Assembly (NCBI GenBank): GCA_000231825.2
Contig: JH720352.1
Location: forward strand, 183,182 to 247,181
Length of the DNA: 64,000 bases
Direction of reading: 5' to 3'
DNA from: Tetrahymena elliotti 4EA
Lineage: Eukaryota; Ciliophora; Oligohymenophorea; Hymenostomatida; Tetrahymenidae
Made by a program: the position numbers and the translations under genes
Shown here: positions 37,814 to 51,358 of the stretch, piece by piece
Numbering within the stretch: position 1 is the stretch's first letter
Layout of the letters: every line of letters starts with the position of its first letter
The notes under the pieces: generated by a model
What the model saw: the letters and a program-made list of their open reading frames with translations, nothing else
Told to the model about the DNA's origin: nothing
Database searches by the model: none

Positions 37814-40196
37814 CTGATGCTTTGATGATTTTAAAGAGTTTTTTTAATAAGTAATAATTCTCTATTTTGATATTTAAGCCATAACCAAAGAGAGAGATTT
37901 AGACATTAAGATTACCTTAAAAATTTATAAGTAATCTTTCCCAACTACTAACAACAAAAAAAATTTGACTTTTTTTAACTAAAAAAGCATTTAGAATTTA
38001 AAGTAAGAACAATACACTAGATTTAGTTTAGTAGGTTCTTTTATTGATTAAATTAATTACTTATTTTATCTAATTAAGATTTAATGTATTCTAATTTTTA
38101 TTTTATTTTTAGTAATATGATTTTATTTTTTTCATGAAAAATTATTCACATTTTTACATTCTTACAGTTTACAAAAATATTGCTTTGCTATGAAAGATTT
38201 TTTTTAATCAGCGTTTGAAGAGTAAGTAAATCAAAGAATTTTTTTTCTCATCAAATAAAGCACAAAACTTTTAATTTTTGAGCTTAAATTCATATCAATT
38301 TTTTTGAATACAGATTTTATTAAATAAATCATAAAATTCATAAATTGCTATCTAAAAAAGATCTAAATGCCAGCTGATTAGAAATATATTTTTAGTAACC
38401 TTCAGTCAATAATCTTTTTATTAATTTTAATGAAAGAAGTTATTCAATTTTTGAGAAAATAATTTTACAAAAACATGAATGAATTAAAAAAATAAATCAA
38501 TAAAGTTGCTGTTTTAATTTATTTTTAACATTCACTATTTGTCTCATTGAATTACTAACATCATACAATTAGAGCTTTATTAGAACCAAAAGAACTTATT
38601 TGTTCATCATATTTTAAATATTCAAGCTCTCATTGCATCAAATTAATTTGAATAATAGTTAGTTACCATTTTTTACTTGAGAATTAAATTAAAAAATATT
38701 ATTAAAACTAAGAAATGTTTAAGCTTATATACACCTAATTACAAACTAATGAGTGATGCCTCTAATTTGATCTTTTATCTCAGATTGGCTAATATTTTTA
38801 GCTTAAATTTGAAGAAAATTTTGAAAGAAAAATATTACTATAACTCTCATATTAAAATCTTTATTCAAATTTTATTTATGAATATTGAAAATAGATGAAC
38901 TAGGTTACATATTTCCTATTTTTTTCTTCAAAAAATCATTAAAATACCTATTAAATATTAGAAAACTTCTGAGGTTTCACCTAATTAAAACTAAGAATAT
39001 TTATGATTCGACCTTTTATTATAATAGATTGGCTAATATTTGTTTTTAAATTTAAAAATTCAATTTCAAACAAAAAACATTGCCAATATTCTTTTATTAA
39101 AAATTTAAAAAGTATTAAAAATCTCTATTCTTACTTTTGTAAAATTCTTTACAAAATTATAGTTTCTTCATCTAAATTTCGCTCTGTTTATATTAGCCCA
39201 AATATCTCTCTTTTTTTTTAACTTCTTTGAGAGAATCAAAATTCAAAAGCAGAGAATTCCTTTGAAATATCCAAAAGAAATATAATAGGACAGCAAAAAT
39301 AAAAAAAATAAAATTATTTCATATTCTAAAAAATATTTAAAATATTTTTAAGAAATCCTCTCACATAATTTTTTAAAATTTAAAGAAAATGAGATTCAGT
39401 AAAATATTTTCTTGACATAAAATAAAAATTTAGAATTTCTCTTAAATTGAAAATAAAAGAAAATAAAATTTTTTTCTTAAAATTCAGATATTTTTCTATT
39501 AATGTACTTGCCCAAATTATTTTTTTGAAAACAAATTTATTAACTATTTCCTATTTAATTCTGATGTGTTACACATTTAAGGTATTATTGATACAACCTT
39601 TACCACTCTTGAGTAAAAAATATTAAAAAAGCTAAGTAAACATAATAGTATTTTTATCTTAAAAATAAACTGTTAATTTTTAAAGTTATATTTATTATGA
39701 AAATTTTACAAAATAATTATTTATTTCAGTATTCTATTTAACTTAGCACATATTATATATATTTTCTATAATAGTTCAAAATAATTTGAACTACTATTGA
39801 TACTACAATTTTAAAATAAGTGAATAAATCCTAAAATCACCTTAAAGTTGAAAATAATGTGAGCTACTATTGATACTGCTGTTTTACAGGTGAATAAATC
39901 CTAAAATCACCTTAAAGTTAATAAAATTCACTCATTCATTCACCTATCTAAAAACTGATCAAAAATACTAATTTGACATTCAGCATAAGAATGAATTTTG
40001 TTTCAATAGGTTAGAATGAATAGATAATTCACCTCTTCACCTAAGAACAGAAATGATGATTTTATTTTGATAATATTATAAAATTAATTTTTTATTAAAT
40101 TCATTTTGAGAGAATGTTGAGATTTGGTTTGAGTAAGAGTGATACAATTAACTATTTTAAAAACAAATTAATTAAAAAAAGAAAAAAAGAGAAGTA
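37814..40196. other. Intergenic region with tandem repeats
   Basis: A+T-rich. It contains the 71-bp tandem repeat at 39778-39919. Two standard-code frames at 38677-38898 and 39003-39221 share a related 35-bp core (CTTTTAT...GATTGGCTAATATTT) but look like random low-complexity frames, so no gene is called. Sequence just after 37814 resembles that after 34384. Confidence 0.45.
39778..39919. repeat. Two-copy tandem repeat, about 71 bp
   Basis: The units at about 39778-39848 and 39850-39919 share CTACTATTGATACT and then TGAATAAATCCTAAAATCAC and CTTAAAGTT. The second copy has TTTTACAG in place of TTTTAAAATAA. A local duplication in a non-coding area. Confidence 0.8.
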
Positions 40197-41642
40197 ATGC
40201 GTCTAATTTTTAAAAAATTTTTATTACCAGTGATCTGTTTATTATTCAAAGATTTAGTTTTTTGTAAATAAAATGATGAGATTTAACATTCAGACTTAGA
40301 TTAATTTAAAAAAATAACTTTGAGTTCATCTTAATACAAAGATAATATTTACTCCATCGAACTCTATAGTAAAAGTAATATAGATAATAATGTAGAAGCA
40401 GAGGATCAGTTTCCATTGATTAATTAAAATAAAATCTAATATGAGCTAATAATAAACTCAAACATTAAATATATTGCTTATTTATTAGTAAAGGATAATA
40501 GCGATTTAACTAAAGTTTATTAGTTCAATTACTTCAGGAACTATTATCATTTATAAATATTAAACAGAAATTATACTCAAATCTAATTAGTCTTAGAAAA
40601 AACTAAAGATAGTTGGTGCTTAGATAGTTAAAATCAGAGTGAGGTCTACTAAGAAGAATTGAATCTCAAGCATGTAAAAGAATCAACTAATAATTATTGC
40701 CCTTTCTAATGCTTTAATAATGGTTCTTGTACAAAGGATAATACCTGTGTATGTGATGAAGATTATGAATAAGATTATTTTTGTTCTCTTAAGATAGTAA
40801 AAAAAGAAATATCCATTAATGAAATTAATAAAATAGATGAATAATCAAATAATCAAACTGAAGGCTGGTCTATTAATTAATAATAATTACTTCCCAAAAA
40901 AGAAAAAATTTACAAAATCGCATTAAAAGATTATGATAATATCTCAAAGGCCTATTTTGAGAAAAACATATAAAAACTTACATTTGTTGTTAAGTTTTAT
41001 TACCAAAAAAGATAAATAAAAGAGAACCATGGCATCTTAATATTTTGTGATAAGCAATTCCAAAAAATATTACTCCCAGAATAAAGTTTGGGTGGAGGTA
41101 TATATTCATCAAATTATGAAGTGGATATTTTGAATATATTATTAGCTGATGAGAAGTCCAGAGAAGTAGTTTCTTTTTTAGAAGATAGTAACATATATAA
41201 TTTAAATGTAATAGTTACAATTTAAAATGAGTAGATTGATAATTTAAGTTTGACTGGATTTTTAATATGTATTACTGTCTTCATAGTATTAATTTGCTTG
41301 CTAAGATAATACTAGAAATATAAAAACTTGCAAAACATAAACTAATAGTAAAGCCTCAATAGTAATTAACAAACAAAAAATAAATATGAAAAAATTAAGG
41401 ATATAGAAATTTAAAAATAATTGTCAATTTAATTATTTAGCCAGATATCTTCGTTACAGTATAATCAAAGAGAATGTTACATCTGTTTAGAAATATTGTA
41501 AGATAATGAGAGTACATATTAATTAAAATGCGGTCATATATTCCATGTTCATTGTTTAAATTAATGGCTTCAAAAACATATTTCTTGCCCAATAGATAGA
41601 ATGATCATTTTAGAAAAATCTACTCTCATAGGGAAAAGCTGA
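40197..41642 (+). CDS. EGF-TM-RING membrane protein, probable E3 ubiquitin ligase, 481 aa
   Basis: A single exon of 1446 nt, third of the tandem family. Signal peptide MRLIFKKFLLPVICLLF...FC. EGF-like module at about 166 (CPFQCFNNGSCTKDNTCVC). Membrane span at about 353-372 (GFLICITVFIVLICLL). RING-H2 at about 426-465 (CYICLEIL...CGHIFHVHC...CPIDR) complete. The luminal stretch between EGF and TM (VVKFYYQKRQIK, QKILLPEQSL, VDILNILLADEK) is conserved with the other copies and must be a family-specific domain. It is the most diverged intact copy, especially in its first 150 residues, consistent with an older duplication than the one that produced the first two copies. Function is inferred from the RING and topology. 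Confidence 0.88.
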
Positions 41643-43787
41643 CAAACATTTCAATATCTAAATCAATTTACGAAATAAGTTCATATTTTAGTGATCAATT
41701 AATTTGTAAATAAAATACAACTTTGGAAAATTGCTTAATAATTAAAGATCACACAAAATTAAATTGAATTAATTATTATCCTCCGCCTCGATAACTAATA
41801 ATCACATCACTGCATAAAGTAAATTTCAAGAATCCTTACAGAAATAAATTTGGTAATCTTTAGTTTACAAGAATAACATTTTAAATCATTCACAAATTTA
41901 AAATCAAAATTGTTTTAAAATATTTTGCTTATATTTTAAGTTAGTTAGTTTATTTCTTTATTTTTTGTATGCAGTATTTATTAATTTAAAAAAATTATTT
42001 GATATTTACTTTAATTTCTATGACATCAAAGCATAACTTCCTTTTACTATTAAATTAAAAATTTTTGAAAATATGTGAGTGTAAATTGCATAATTTTTAT
42101 TTTGTCTCTCAAAAATTTATAAAAAACACAATGAATGGATTTCTTAACTTTATTTTTTTGAATTAATAGTTAAAAATATAATATCATTTTCCTTCTTTGA
42201 ATAGAGAGATAGATATTAAATTTGATCAATCTTTTTTAGTATTTACTCATAAAATAACACCCAATAATTATTTTTAAGTTAAAAATTAAATCAATTTCAA
42301 AATTTCAGCAAAATATTATATTTTTGTGTAAAGAGTAAGTGAGAAAATGGTAGAGTAAGTAAATAAATGTATGGTTTTAACATATTTACGATTTTTAATT
42401 ATTTGATTAAATTACTCACCTTTTTTACCAGATTTTACTTTGATTAATGTAAATTATTTCAAAGGATTAATTTATTCGTGCTTGATTCAATATTTTCCAA
42501 AAAAAGCTTTTTGTTACACATAATTTCTTGTTTACTTATAATGTATTTAAAAAGGATTTTTATTTTCTAAGATTGAATATCCTTAGTAATCATGTTTCAA
42601 TTTAGACTTACAACAAACAAAAATTAGATGAAACAAAATCTTTTTATTTGTAAATCATCTTAACTGTATTCTTAGTAAAAAAATTTTTATGTAATTTTTT
42701 TAAACCAAAAATATTGCTCAATAAATTTATAGATGAACAGAAAGAGATTAATTTAAATTGAAAGCAAGTGAATTAGATAATAAATTAAACAACTTATTTC
42801 TACATATTTTTAAATCAAATTCTCATGTCCATTTTTTTACTTTTATTTATTCCTCAATAAATTAGCTAAGGATTAATGACAATCCTAAAATAAAATGATA
42901 ATTTTTACTTTTTTGAATGGATTTTTCTATTTTTATCTTAATCTTATTTTAGCACAAATAATATTTTTTAATCATTTAGAAAACAGAGAATTCGTTTTTA
43001 ATATTGACAAAAAATCTTCAAAATTACTTCCATCTTTATTTAATTAAGCTGGAAATGTAAAATAAAATAATGAATGCTTTCTTTTTTAAATTGTAATTAA
43101 TTTTATAGATTTGAAGGTTTGATTGATATCATTTAAATAGCATACATAGTTGATCATTGAAACAGCACAAATAGAAATTTAAATATATTCTTCGAATAGA
43201 AAAATAATATTAAAAAATTTCATTTATTACTTAAAAAAGTAAAATTTAAATAAAAGTTTTTTTAATTTTTCTATTAATAGGCATTTTAAATAAATAAAGT
43301 AAATCCTTATTGCTAAAGATTTCACAAAAAAAAAGATCTAGTTTTAGTATCTATATTGAGAAAATTAGAAATCTTGTTTAAAATAAATTTAAAATGATAG
43401 AAAATGAAAAATACTTCTATAAATTATAAAATGTAATTTATTTAGGAATGATTTAAATTATTTATCTATTTTTTTTAAATTTAAAGGTGATAACCTATTC
43501 ATATTTACTTAATTATTCTAATTTACATATTGATTTAAGGTATTGATTTATGCTTTCTTTATCAGGTTTTAATATTATTTTTTATCAAAAGTAATTAATA
43601 GCTTAACCAACAAAGCACCTCAGATCTATTTTCTACTCTAGAAAAATGTATTAATCTATTATACTTAACTCTTAACATTTAGTAAATCTTATATTTATTT
43701 TTTTTGAACATAAACTTAAACTACTTTATTTAGCATGAATAATTTCTTGAATAAAAACTGATTTGCCAATCTTTATTTGTTTTTAAG
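41643..43787. other. Non-coding stretch
   Basis: A+T-rich region between the third RING gene and the second LRR gene. Some frames are open for 60-80 codons under the ciliate code, but none shows a splice pattern, a known motif or a compositional rise. Confidence 0.4.
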
Positions 43788-45121
43788 ATGAGTTTGATAA
43801 TGAATTTTCTATTTTTTAGGCAGAAATTGGTGGATTATGACAATTTCCAGAATTACCTGTTTTATAATAATTTTTCAAAAGAATCATATCATAAAAATTA
43901 AATATTTATATTGAATATCTATAAGATAAATTTCTTAAAAATATCATTGAAATAAATATGGTCATATTTAAAAAGTTCTGGTTTTGTTCTTTTCAAAGCA
44001 GCCATATTTAAATATTACCTTCAGAAATATAAGGTTTAATAGTTTTAAACGGTTTAACCGATTTCCCATCAAACTCTGGATATATATATCAATTTATTAT
44101 TTTAAATATAATTCATTTATTTTAAATATTTGATTTTAGGAATTCAGGTATTTTGGGGGATTATTTATCAAGCCTAGATAATTTTTTCTTTAAATGTGCT
44201 AATTTATAAATTCTTAAACTAAATCTAAGGTAAAGTTTTTTTATCTTTCTCTACTAAAAATAATATGTTTTTTATTGAGGAAAAGGCTTTAATGTTTTAA
44301 ATATTTACTTTTTAATTTCAATAAATTATTAGTAATAATTTCTTGGGGATAGCTGGGGCTTCCAAACTAGGATCTGCTTTATCACTTAGTAAAAATCTAT
44401 CAAATCTAATGATTGATCTTTAGTAAATTTATAAAATAATTTATTTTTTTAATTTATTATTGGTAATTAATATGTAGGGCTTGTTTTATTTAATCATAAG
44501 GAGCTTCAGATTTGATTTCATCTTTATTTAGCTGTGATTAGCTTTCCATTTTAGATCTCAATTTAGAGTTTGTTTTTTAAATTGCTTTTTTTATAAAAAC
44601 TAAACTAGATTTAATTTCTACATTTTTTAAATTGTAAATAATTTTAGGTCAAATGATATAAGCGATTAACATATGCAACATTTTTGTTCTTCTCTAGCAA
44701 ATATTTTAAAACTATCTTCACTATCTCTTAATTTAAGGTTTATCTTTTTATTTTTTAATATTCAACACAAACAACCTCTATTTAAAATATAAAGTGAAAA
44801 CTAAATAACAGAGAAAGGTTTTTCCTTTCTAGGAGATGGTTTATTAAACTGCACTAACTTAATATCTTTAACTCTTATTTTACTGTAAAAAAATTATGTT
44901 TTTGATTATTTTTTTCATTTCATATTAAAATAAAATAAATTGAGCAAAAATATGAGTTTTTCATGTTTTAAATATAATCTAATACATTTTTTAATATCTC
45001 ATTTAATTTTAATATTGAAATTAGAGCAAATGAAGTTGAATGGACTTCTCAGTCTGTTAAGAATTTAAAACTCTATAAAATGAATAAATTAATCAAAAAA
45101 ATGATTTATTTAAATTATTGA
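43788..45121 (+). CDS. Leucine-rich repeat protein 2, seven exons, about 239 aa
   Basis: Five 90-nt exons are secure: 44140-44229, 44333-44422, 44478-44567, 44648-44737 and 44795-44884. Each encodes one 30-residue repeat (for example GASKLGSALSLSKNLSNLMI and FLGDGLLNCTNLISLTLIL) with phase-2 borders. The last exon 45025-45121 ends YKMNKLIKKMIYLNY-TGA, like the end of LRR gene 3. The first exon 43788-43960 (MSLIMNFLFF start) is less sure: its donor is the weak GTCATA, but length and phase fit and its end reads as half a repeat. Total 720 nt. The intron after 44567 begins GTTTGT, an unusual donor. The class is the RNI-type LRR scaffold; the partner is unknown. Confidence 0.75.
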
Positions 45122-47190
45122 ATTTATTACAAATTAATATGAAGATAATACAATAATTATATTTACTTGTATAGTTTTATCAATAATGAATTATTTTCCT
45201 CTCAAAAAATTGTAAGCATTTTGTTTTATGCAATAGTATAAGCTCACTCAATACTTTTATCAATAAAGACCCAGATTCTTTGAAATTAATCTCTTGATTT
45301 TACATATTCTTTATTTAACTTTATTCTTCCCAAAATCAGTTTCTCTATTGTAACTTAAATAAATATTTAATGCCAAAATAAACTTCGGAAATTATTATAC
45401 TTCAATTTTAAATCTAATATTCTTAGCTTGACACAATTTTTTAATCCTTTTGCTAACTCTAAAAGCCAAGCCCTTGATCAAATAAAGAGTTAAATCTAAT
45501 ATTAATTTTAATATGATTTAAATTTAGATCATTCATATTTTAAAAATCAAAAGTTTAATTCAATTTATTGACCTCAAATCTAAAGAGAGATCAATCAAGT
45601 TTTAGCATTTAGATAATCCATTTGAGATGTTGTAAGCCTAATTTTCTTCAATGTTATTTGTTTGCACTTTTTATAGAAATATTTTAAAAACTTTTTAATG
45701 TCTGGTTGAAACATAAACAATTATGCTTAAATTTCTTTTGAAATAATTTATCAATTCAAATTTAATTATTATTTTAATCTTATTCAAAATGATTTAAGAA
45801 TAAAAAATTAAGATACTGGAAATCTAATGTTAATATTTGCAATTTTGGAATTTTAGAAATTTGATCACATAATTCTGAGACTATCCAAGAACAAAATTTA
45901 TTTTAGCTATTTTTAACCAATGAAAAATGATTAAATTATGTTTAGAAAATTAAATTTACCTCAATTCAATATCTAAGTTAACCAAATTCTCACAAAAATT
46001 ATAACTTTTCCCAATTTTTGAAGATTTTTAAAATACAGTAATATTCCTTATAAAAATAAATTAACATTTTTATCATAAAAATTATCATAAATTACGTGCT
46101 TTAATTGAATTTTTAAAACCTAAAGATTTTTGCAATCAGATATTCTTTCTAATAAACTGCAAGTATTTAGAGTCTAAAATGAACAGTCACTTTTTGTTAA
46201 AGACACAATTCAATCAATTTAAAAATCTAAAATTTTAGTATTTTAAAGTTGAAAATCTTTATTATTTTTACCAATATTATGACTTGAATTATTTAAATAT
46301 TTATTTGGGAGTATATTATTAATTTGGAATATAAAATTACTCTAATGCCAGTTGCAGTCTGTATAGGTAAGTACACTTTTCAAATATTTAAGTTAATTCT
46401 TCTAACACATGATCTTATTTTTTACTTTTTCTAAAATAAGTTTTAAAATCAAATTATGAATTCAAATTCTGATTTAAAAAGAATTAAATAAGTTACTGAA
46501 AGTCAAATTTGAGAGATTTATGACTTGAAAAGTCTAATTGAAGTAACTTTATAATAATTAAAATTATAATAGATCACCTTTATTTTTGTTTCATTTATAT
46601 TTACTTATTTTATATCTTCTTCTTGTTTTAATATGTAAGACATTTCTCCTTCGTTTTTGAATAAAAATTATAAAGCTTAAATAAATAAATAAATAAATAA
46701 TAATTTTAAAACATAATAAAGTTAATTGTTGAACATTAATTAAAATTAAAAATAATGATAAGATAGATGGGTGCTTATTAACATATATTAATATTTGACT
46801 TTTTAATCTATATTAATCAATAATTTTGCTCTTTCTTTTGTTTTTAGTATTAAGTGTTGGTTTTGAATCTCTTTTATATGCATCATTAAGAGAAATTAAA
46901 AACTAAATTAAATGAAGGATTTTTTGTTTAATTTATTGATTTAATAAATGAAAATACTTATGTACATTTGAAGTGTATGAATAATATAAAGTAAAATATT
47001 ACAAATAATTGATTGATTAATTGAATATTTCATAAGTAGAACCATAACTAGTTCTGGATATTACTTATTTTTAATAATTTAGTATAATGTAATGAAAATT
47101 AATTTTTGAAATATTATTTAAATTAAGGTGGGATCGACTTGAATAAATAAATAAAGGTTTTTTTTAAGTTTTTCTTTTGTGAGGTCTGCC
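45122..47190. other. Non-coding stretch
   Basis: A+T-rich. It contains an (AAAT)n tract at about 46679-46703. Near 46350 a splice-donor-like string (CTGTATAGGTAAGTAC) follows a short open frame, but no partner exon was found. Confidence 0.4.
46679..46703. repeat. (AAAT)n microsatellite
   Basis: Five to six tandem AAAT units in an otherwise unremarkable spacer. Confidence 0.85.
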
Positions 47191-48132
47191 TCACATAATG
47201 ATACCTATGCTACCAAGAACGATTAGAGCAGCTCCTGCAATACTGGTAAAACTGACACTGTTGTTTAAGACAAAAATATCTAATAGGAATGAGAGAACTA
47301 CTTGGAAATATTGCATAGGAGATATTATTGAAGCCTTTTCTAAAGTGTAAGCTTTAGAAATTAATAATTAACCAACAAAACCAAAGAATGAAAGTAGAAC
47401 GTTGATGTAGAGAAATTTGAAGGTGAAAACGAAAGGTCTCTCAGCATCATTAAGTAATAGGATTGCTGTGAAGAAAGCACTAATAAAATAATTATATTGC
47501 ATGTGCATAGCTCCATTGCATTTAAATTGATGAGAAAGTTTTCTGACAATAATAGATACCATCGAAACGAATAAACTTCCAACAAGACCAAATACAGTTC
47601 CCAAAAATTAATTTTTTGGTTCAATATGAGAGTTGTGAGATTCACCAAAAATAGAAGCTGGTCTACTAACGAGAACTATACCAACAAATGATATAAGACA
47701 GAATCCCAAAGCCTTTTTGGAGAGATGTTCTCCCAAAAAAAAGAAAGCTAAGAAATTAGTCCAAATAGGATTAGTATTAACCATAACTACTCCATCAGAT
47801 ACACTCATAAGAGTTAAGCAAGTGAAAACACTAGTCATTGCTAAACCACCTAAAATTCCTCTAATCGAAAGAAGTCTAAAGGTAGAGGACTTTTCAGCAT
47901 AGGTAGGTATTTTATTGACATGACAAAAAGCAGTGTTAAAGATAAAACCTGTTATCATTCTCATGTTTACAATTTATAGAGAAGAGTATTCTCCTTTAAG
48001 CATCGAAACACAAAAAAACATTGCAGTAAAGAAGAATTGACTAACTACTGCATAGATAATAGCCATTCTTTTTTAATGCTATCCTTCATAAAATTCCAGT
48101 GTTTCTGTACATTTGATTAAAATTTTTTCCAT
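47191..48132 (-). CDS. EamA/DMT-superfamily transporter, 313 aa
   Basis: A single exon of 942 nt with TGA stop. About ten hydrophobic segments are arranged as two five-helix EamA repeats. The first repeat includes IRGILGGLAMTSVFTCL, SDGVVMVNTNPIWTNFLAFF and ALGFCLISFVGIVLVSRP. The second includes GTVFGLVGSLFVSMVSIIVR and ASIISPMQYFQVVLSFLLD. The ending SIAGAALIVLGSIGIIM is the usual last helix. The length is normal for drug/metabolite transporters, which move small solutes or sugar nucleotides across the plasma or Golgi membrane. The substrate cannot be told. The start MEKILIKCTETLEF follows the only in-frame ATG before the first helix. It is more G+C-rich than the surroundings and has few TAA/TAG codons. 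Confidence 0.92.
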
Positions 48133-49689
48133 TATGGTTTGCTTATTTTATGTATGAGTAACTCCTTTTGTTTAAATACAATCCTTATTTTTTGATTAGA
48201 AATTTAAATTATCAATATTAGAGTGTTTGTTTGGTTTTTATTAGATTTTTTAATTTACTTTTGATTGTTTTTGTTAGATTTATATTTTATTTTAGAATCT
48301 ATGTTATGCATGACTTTTAATAAATAATATTCCTATTTGCTTATTAATTTATATAAAAGATATAGATTATCTAAAAGAATTTTCCTAAGAAATTTTGATA
48401 GATTATTTAATTCATTTGACTGTAAAGTACAAATTAATATTTGGTTCTTGATTTAAATTAAGTAAGGAACATTTCTGGAAACATAATCTAAATTGCAAAT
48501 AAAAAATATTTTCTTATTTTTCTTATTTTATTTTAAAATTAGGTAAGTTACTTTATTCCGTGAAGATTATAAAAAAGATGAAATATATCAATTTATTTTT
48601 TTTATTTTAACTCCTTGTAAGAAATACCAAAGCTAGCTAAAATTAGCGTGATTTGTTAAATTAATATTCTGAAAGCAATATTCATTAATTTAAATATAAA
48701 TTATTAGATGATAATACTAAATATTCAAAAATATAGATATTTAGATCTTCGATTTTATTAAAAAATGTAATTAAAACATCAATTTTACAAAGAGTTATTG
48801 AAATTCTATTTTATTGTTAAAATTTTAAATCTTAATTTCTACAAAAACTACAGAAAATCTTTGCAATTTTAGTCTTAGGTTTAATCAAATTAGTTATTAA
48901 AATAGATAAATCAATATATAAAAGGATAATTTTTGGAATAGAAAAATATCTTTCATGAGATTAAAAAATTTCTTGTGACAATATCTAGTAAAGTCATCGT
49001 CAATTTATTAAAAAATCCATACAAAATTACATTTTTCTTCTGTAAAAAGAATTTATGTTTTCAAAATTTTTTCAGATTTTAAAAAATAGATTATTCACTA
49101 TTTATCTTTTTTATTTCATTTTAAAAAATAGATTTAAAGATTAGTGAATTAATTAATCTTTTTTATTCTAGAAATACAGCAAGTAAATTCATAATTTGTT
49201 TTCTAGAGTTAAGAAATTTTATTTAAAGCTAAAATCCAAAAATCATTTTTTGTTTACATATTTTATTAATTTTAAATATACTAGATATAATGGTTTAAAT
49301 ATTAAAAACTATCACATATAAATTAAAACTACGAATTGTAACTTATTTTTGATCTTTCAAAAGAGGAAGTGTAACCAATAATTTATGATAAAGTCTAAAA
49401 AGTTTATTATTAAATAAGAATGTTATCCTCTTTTCTATTTCAATTATTATTTACAACAAAAAAACTAGCTTATTGAATAAAATATCCAAAAAGATCATCA
49501 AAAAAGGAGGCCAAATGAATTTAATCATAATTACTTAATTAAATAATTTTTTAAAATTAAAATATCTTTTTTTTCATATTTACAAAGTATATTTTGAAAT
49601 TAATGAGCTATATTTAAAAGGCCAAATATTTTTATGCATAGGATGTGATGCTCTAAGGCTTATTTATATCTTTGTTTTATTCTTCTTTA

Positions 49690-49845
49690 ATTTATATTTA
49701 TTTATTTTTATTTGTTTATTTTTATGTATTTGTTTATTTTATTTATTTATTTATCTAATTAATTTTATTTATTTAATTTATTTCTTTTATTTTTTAATTT
49801 TATTTATTCTTTTATAATTTTTTTTTTCTTTTTTAAATGGCGAGA
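49690..49845. repeat. T-rich TTTA-type low-complexity tract
   Basis: About 150 bases almost free of G and C on the + strand, built of TTTA/TTTTA words, ending in a run of ten T residues. It borders a block of higher complexity with GGCGAGAGGATG and CATGCGTGTGTGTGAG. Confidence 0.8.
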
Positions 49846-51310
49846 GGATGTTGCCAAAGCATTTAAGATTATTTGATCATGCGTGTGTGTGAGAGGGCTT
49901 CTTTTTAAGTGTTCAAGCTAGCTATTAAAAAAATACTATTTATATATTCGGTGAATTTGGAAATAAGAATTTCTGCGCTTATCATCTTTTAATTATTTTT
50001 GAAAAATCCATAGCTGATTAGAAATATCTAAAAAGCTAATCATTTTAAATTTATTGGAGTAATTCTCATTAATCATTAGATTATAAAAACTTAGGGTTGC
50101 GATAATCATGTTGATCCCAATTAATAATCGTGGCTTTAAAAAATTGTTTTTGATTATGAGAATTTTTTATTTTTCCTTTTTTTGAAGATGATAAGCATGT
50201 TGAGAAATTAGTTTTATTTTTGAGTCTCTATTTGTTATTTTTTTTGTTTTTTTTTTAATTATACAAATTATGATTATCAATTTTCCTCTTAATTAATTTT
50301 CCAACCTTAATTCCTCACAATTCTTCTTAATTATTTTCCTTAATACAAGAATTAATCTATTTTCCCCATACCTAAAAGCTTTCTCACTAACTAATAAATA
50401 AAATAAACTAGATTTTAGTTATGTAATTTAATCTAAGTTATTTAATAATTTCAATCATTTTGGAGATAAATAAAACATTTTTAAAAAGGCTGACAAAATA
50501 TAAAATTAGCTTAAAATAGTTTAATATTGATTGGTGTGAGAGAATTATTAAAAAATTAATTACAAAAAAGAATCAACTAATTTACAAAACACCAAAAAAA
50601 AATGCTAATCATAATTGAATAATAAGAATTCAAAATTATGAATCACATTATTATTAATTGGATTTAATATTTTCATTTAGATAGATAGAAGACAGACAGA
50701 CAGAAAATTAAGGATCAGCAATTAAACAAATTATTACTAAAAATAATATTTGTAAAAATTATTGAAGATATCATATTTCTATCAAATAAAAAATATAAAG
50801 AATACAAAAGATTTTTATATTTTCTCAATTCTATTTTAAAAAAATTAATTTTTATTTGACTGAAAATTCTAAAACCTCAAAATAAAAAGAAATCAAAATT
50901 TAAATGTTTCAATTATTTTTTTTAATTTTTATTACCTTGAAGATTATGATACCTTTAAAAACAAAATAAATATCTTTAAATCATCAAATTTATTTTAAAT
51001 CAAACAATTTCAAACAAAATTAATAATCTATTCTAATAGATGTATTTAATGTAAACTTAATTTATATTTGATTTCTACCAAGTAGATTAGTTATTGTGTT
51101 GCAAAAATAAAATTATTTTTGTATAAAAATTTTTATTATTTAGAGGATAATATTTTTAAATGAATTTTTAAAAAAGCTTATTCAAAATTAATAGTCTATT
51201 CTAAAAACAAAATAATCATAATTAAAATTAAAATAAATATTTATCCTATCTCTAATCTATTAAGATTAATAAAGTACCTAAAAATTAACTGCTGCTTCCA
51301 TAAGTCCCCC

Positions 51311-51358
<48 letters not shown>
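51311..51358. repeat. (ATCT)12 microsatellite
   Basis: Twelve perfect tandem copies of ATCT. Confidence 0.98.

Noticed and set aside
38677..39221. Two open frames of 73 and 72 codons
   Set aside because: They are Ile/Lys/Phe/Tyr-rich, without motifs or splice support. A shared GATTGGCTAATATTT core suggests a short DNA repeat rather than protein homology.
45122..47190. Possible further LRR exons after LRR gene 2
   Set aside because: Scanning both strands gave no 90-nt phase-2 exon and no NxIGDxG-type motif.
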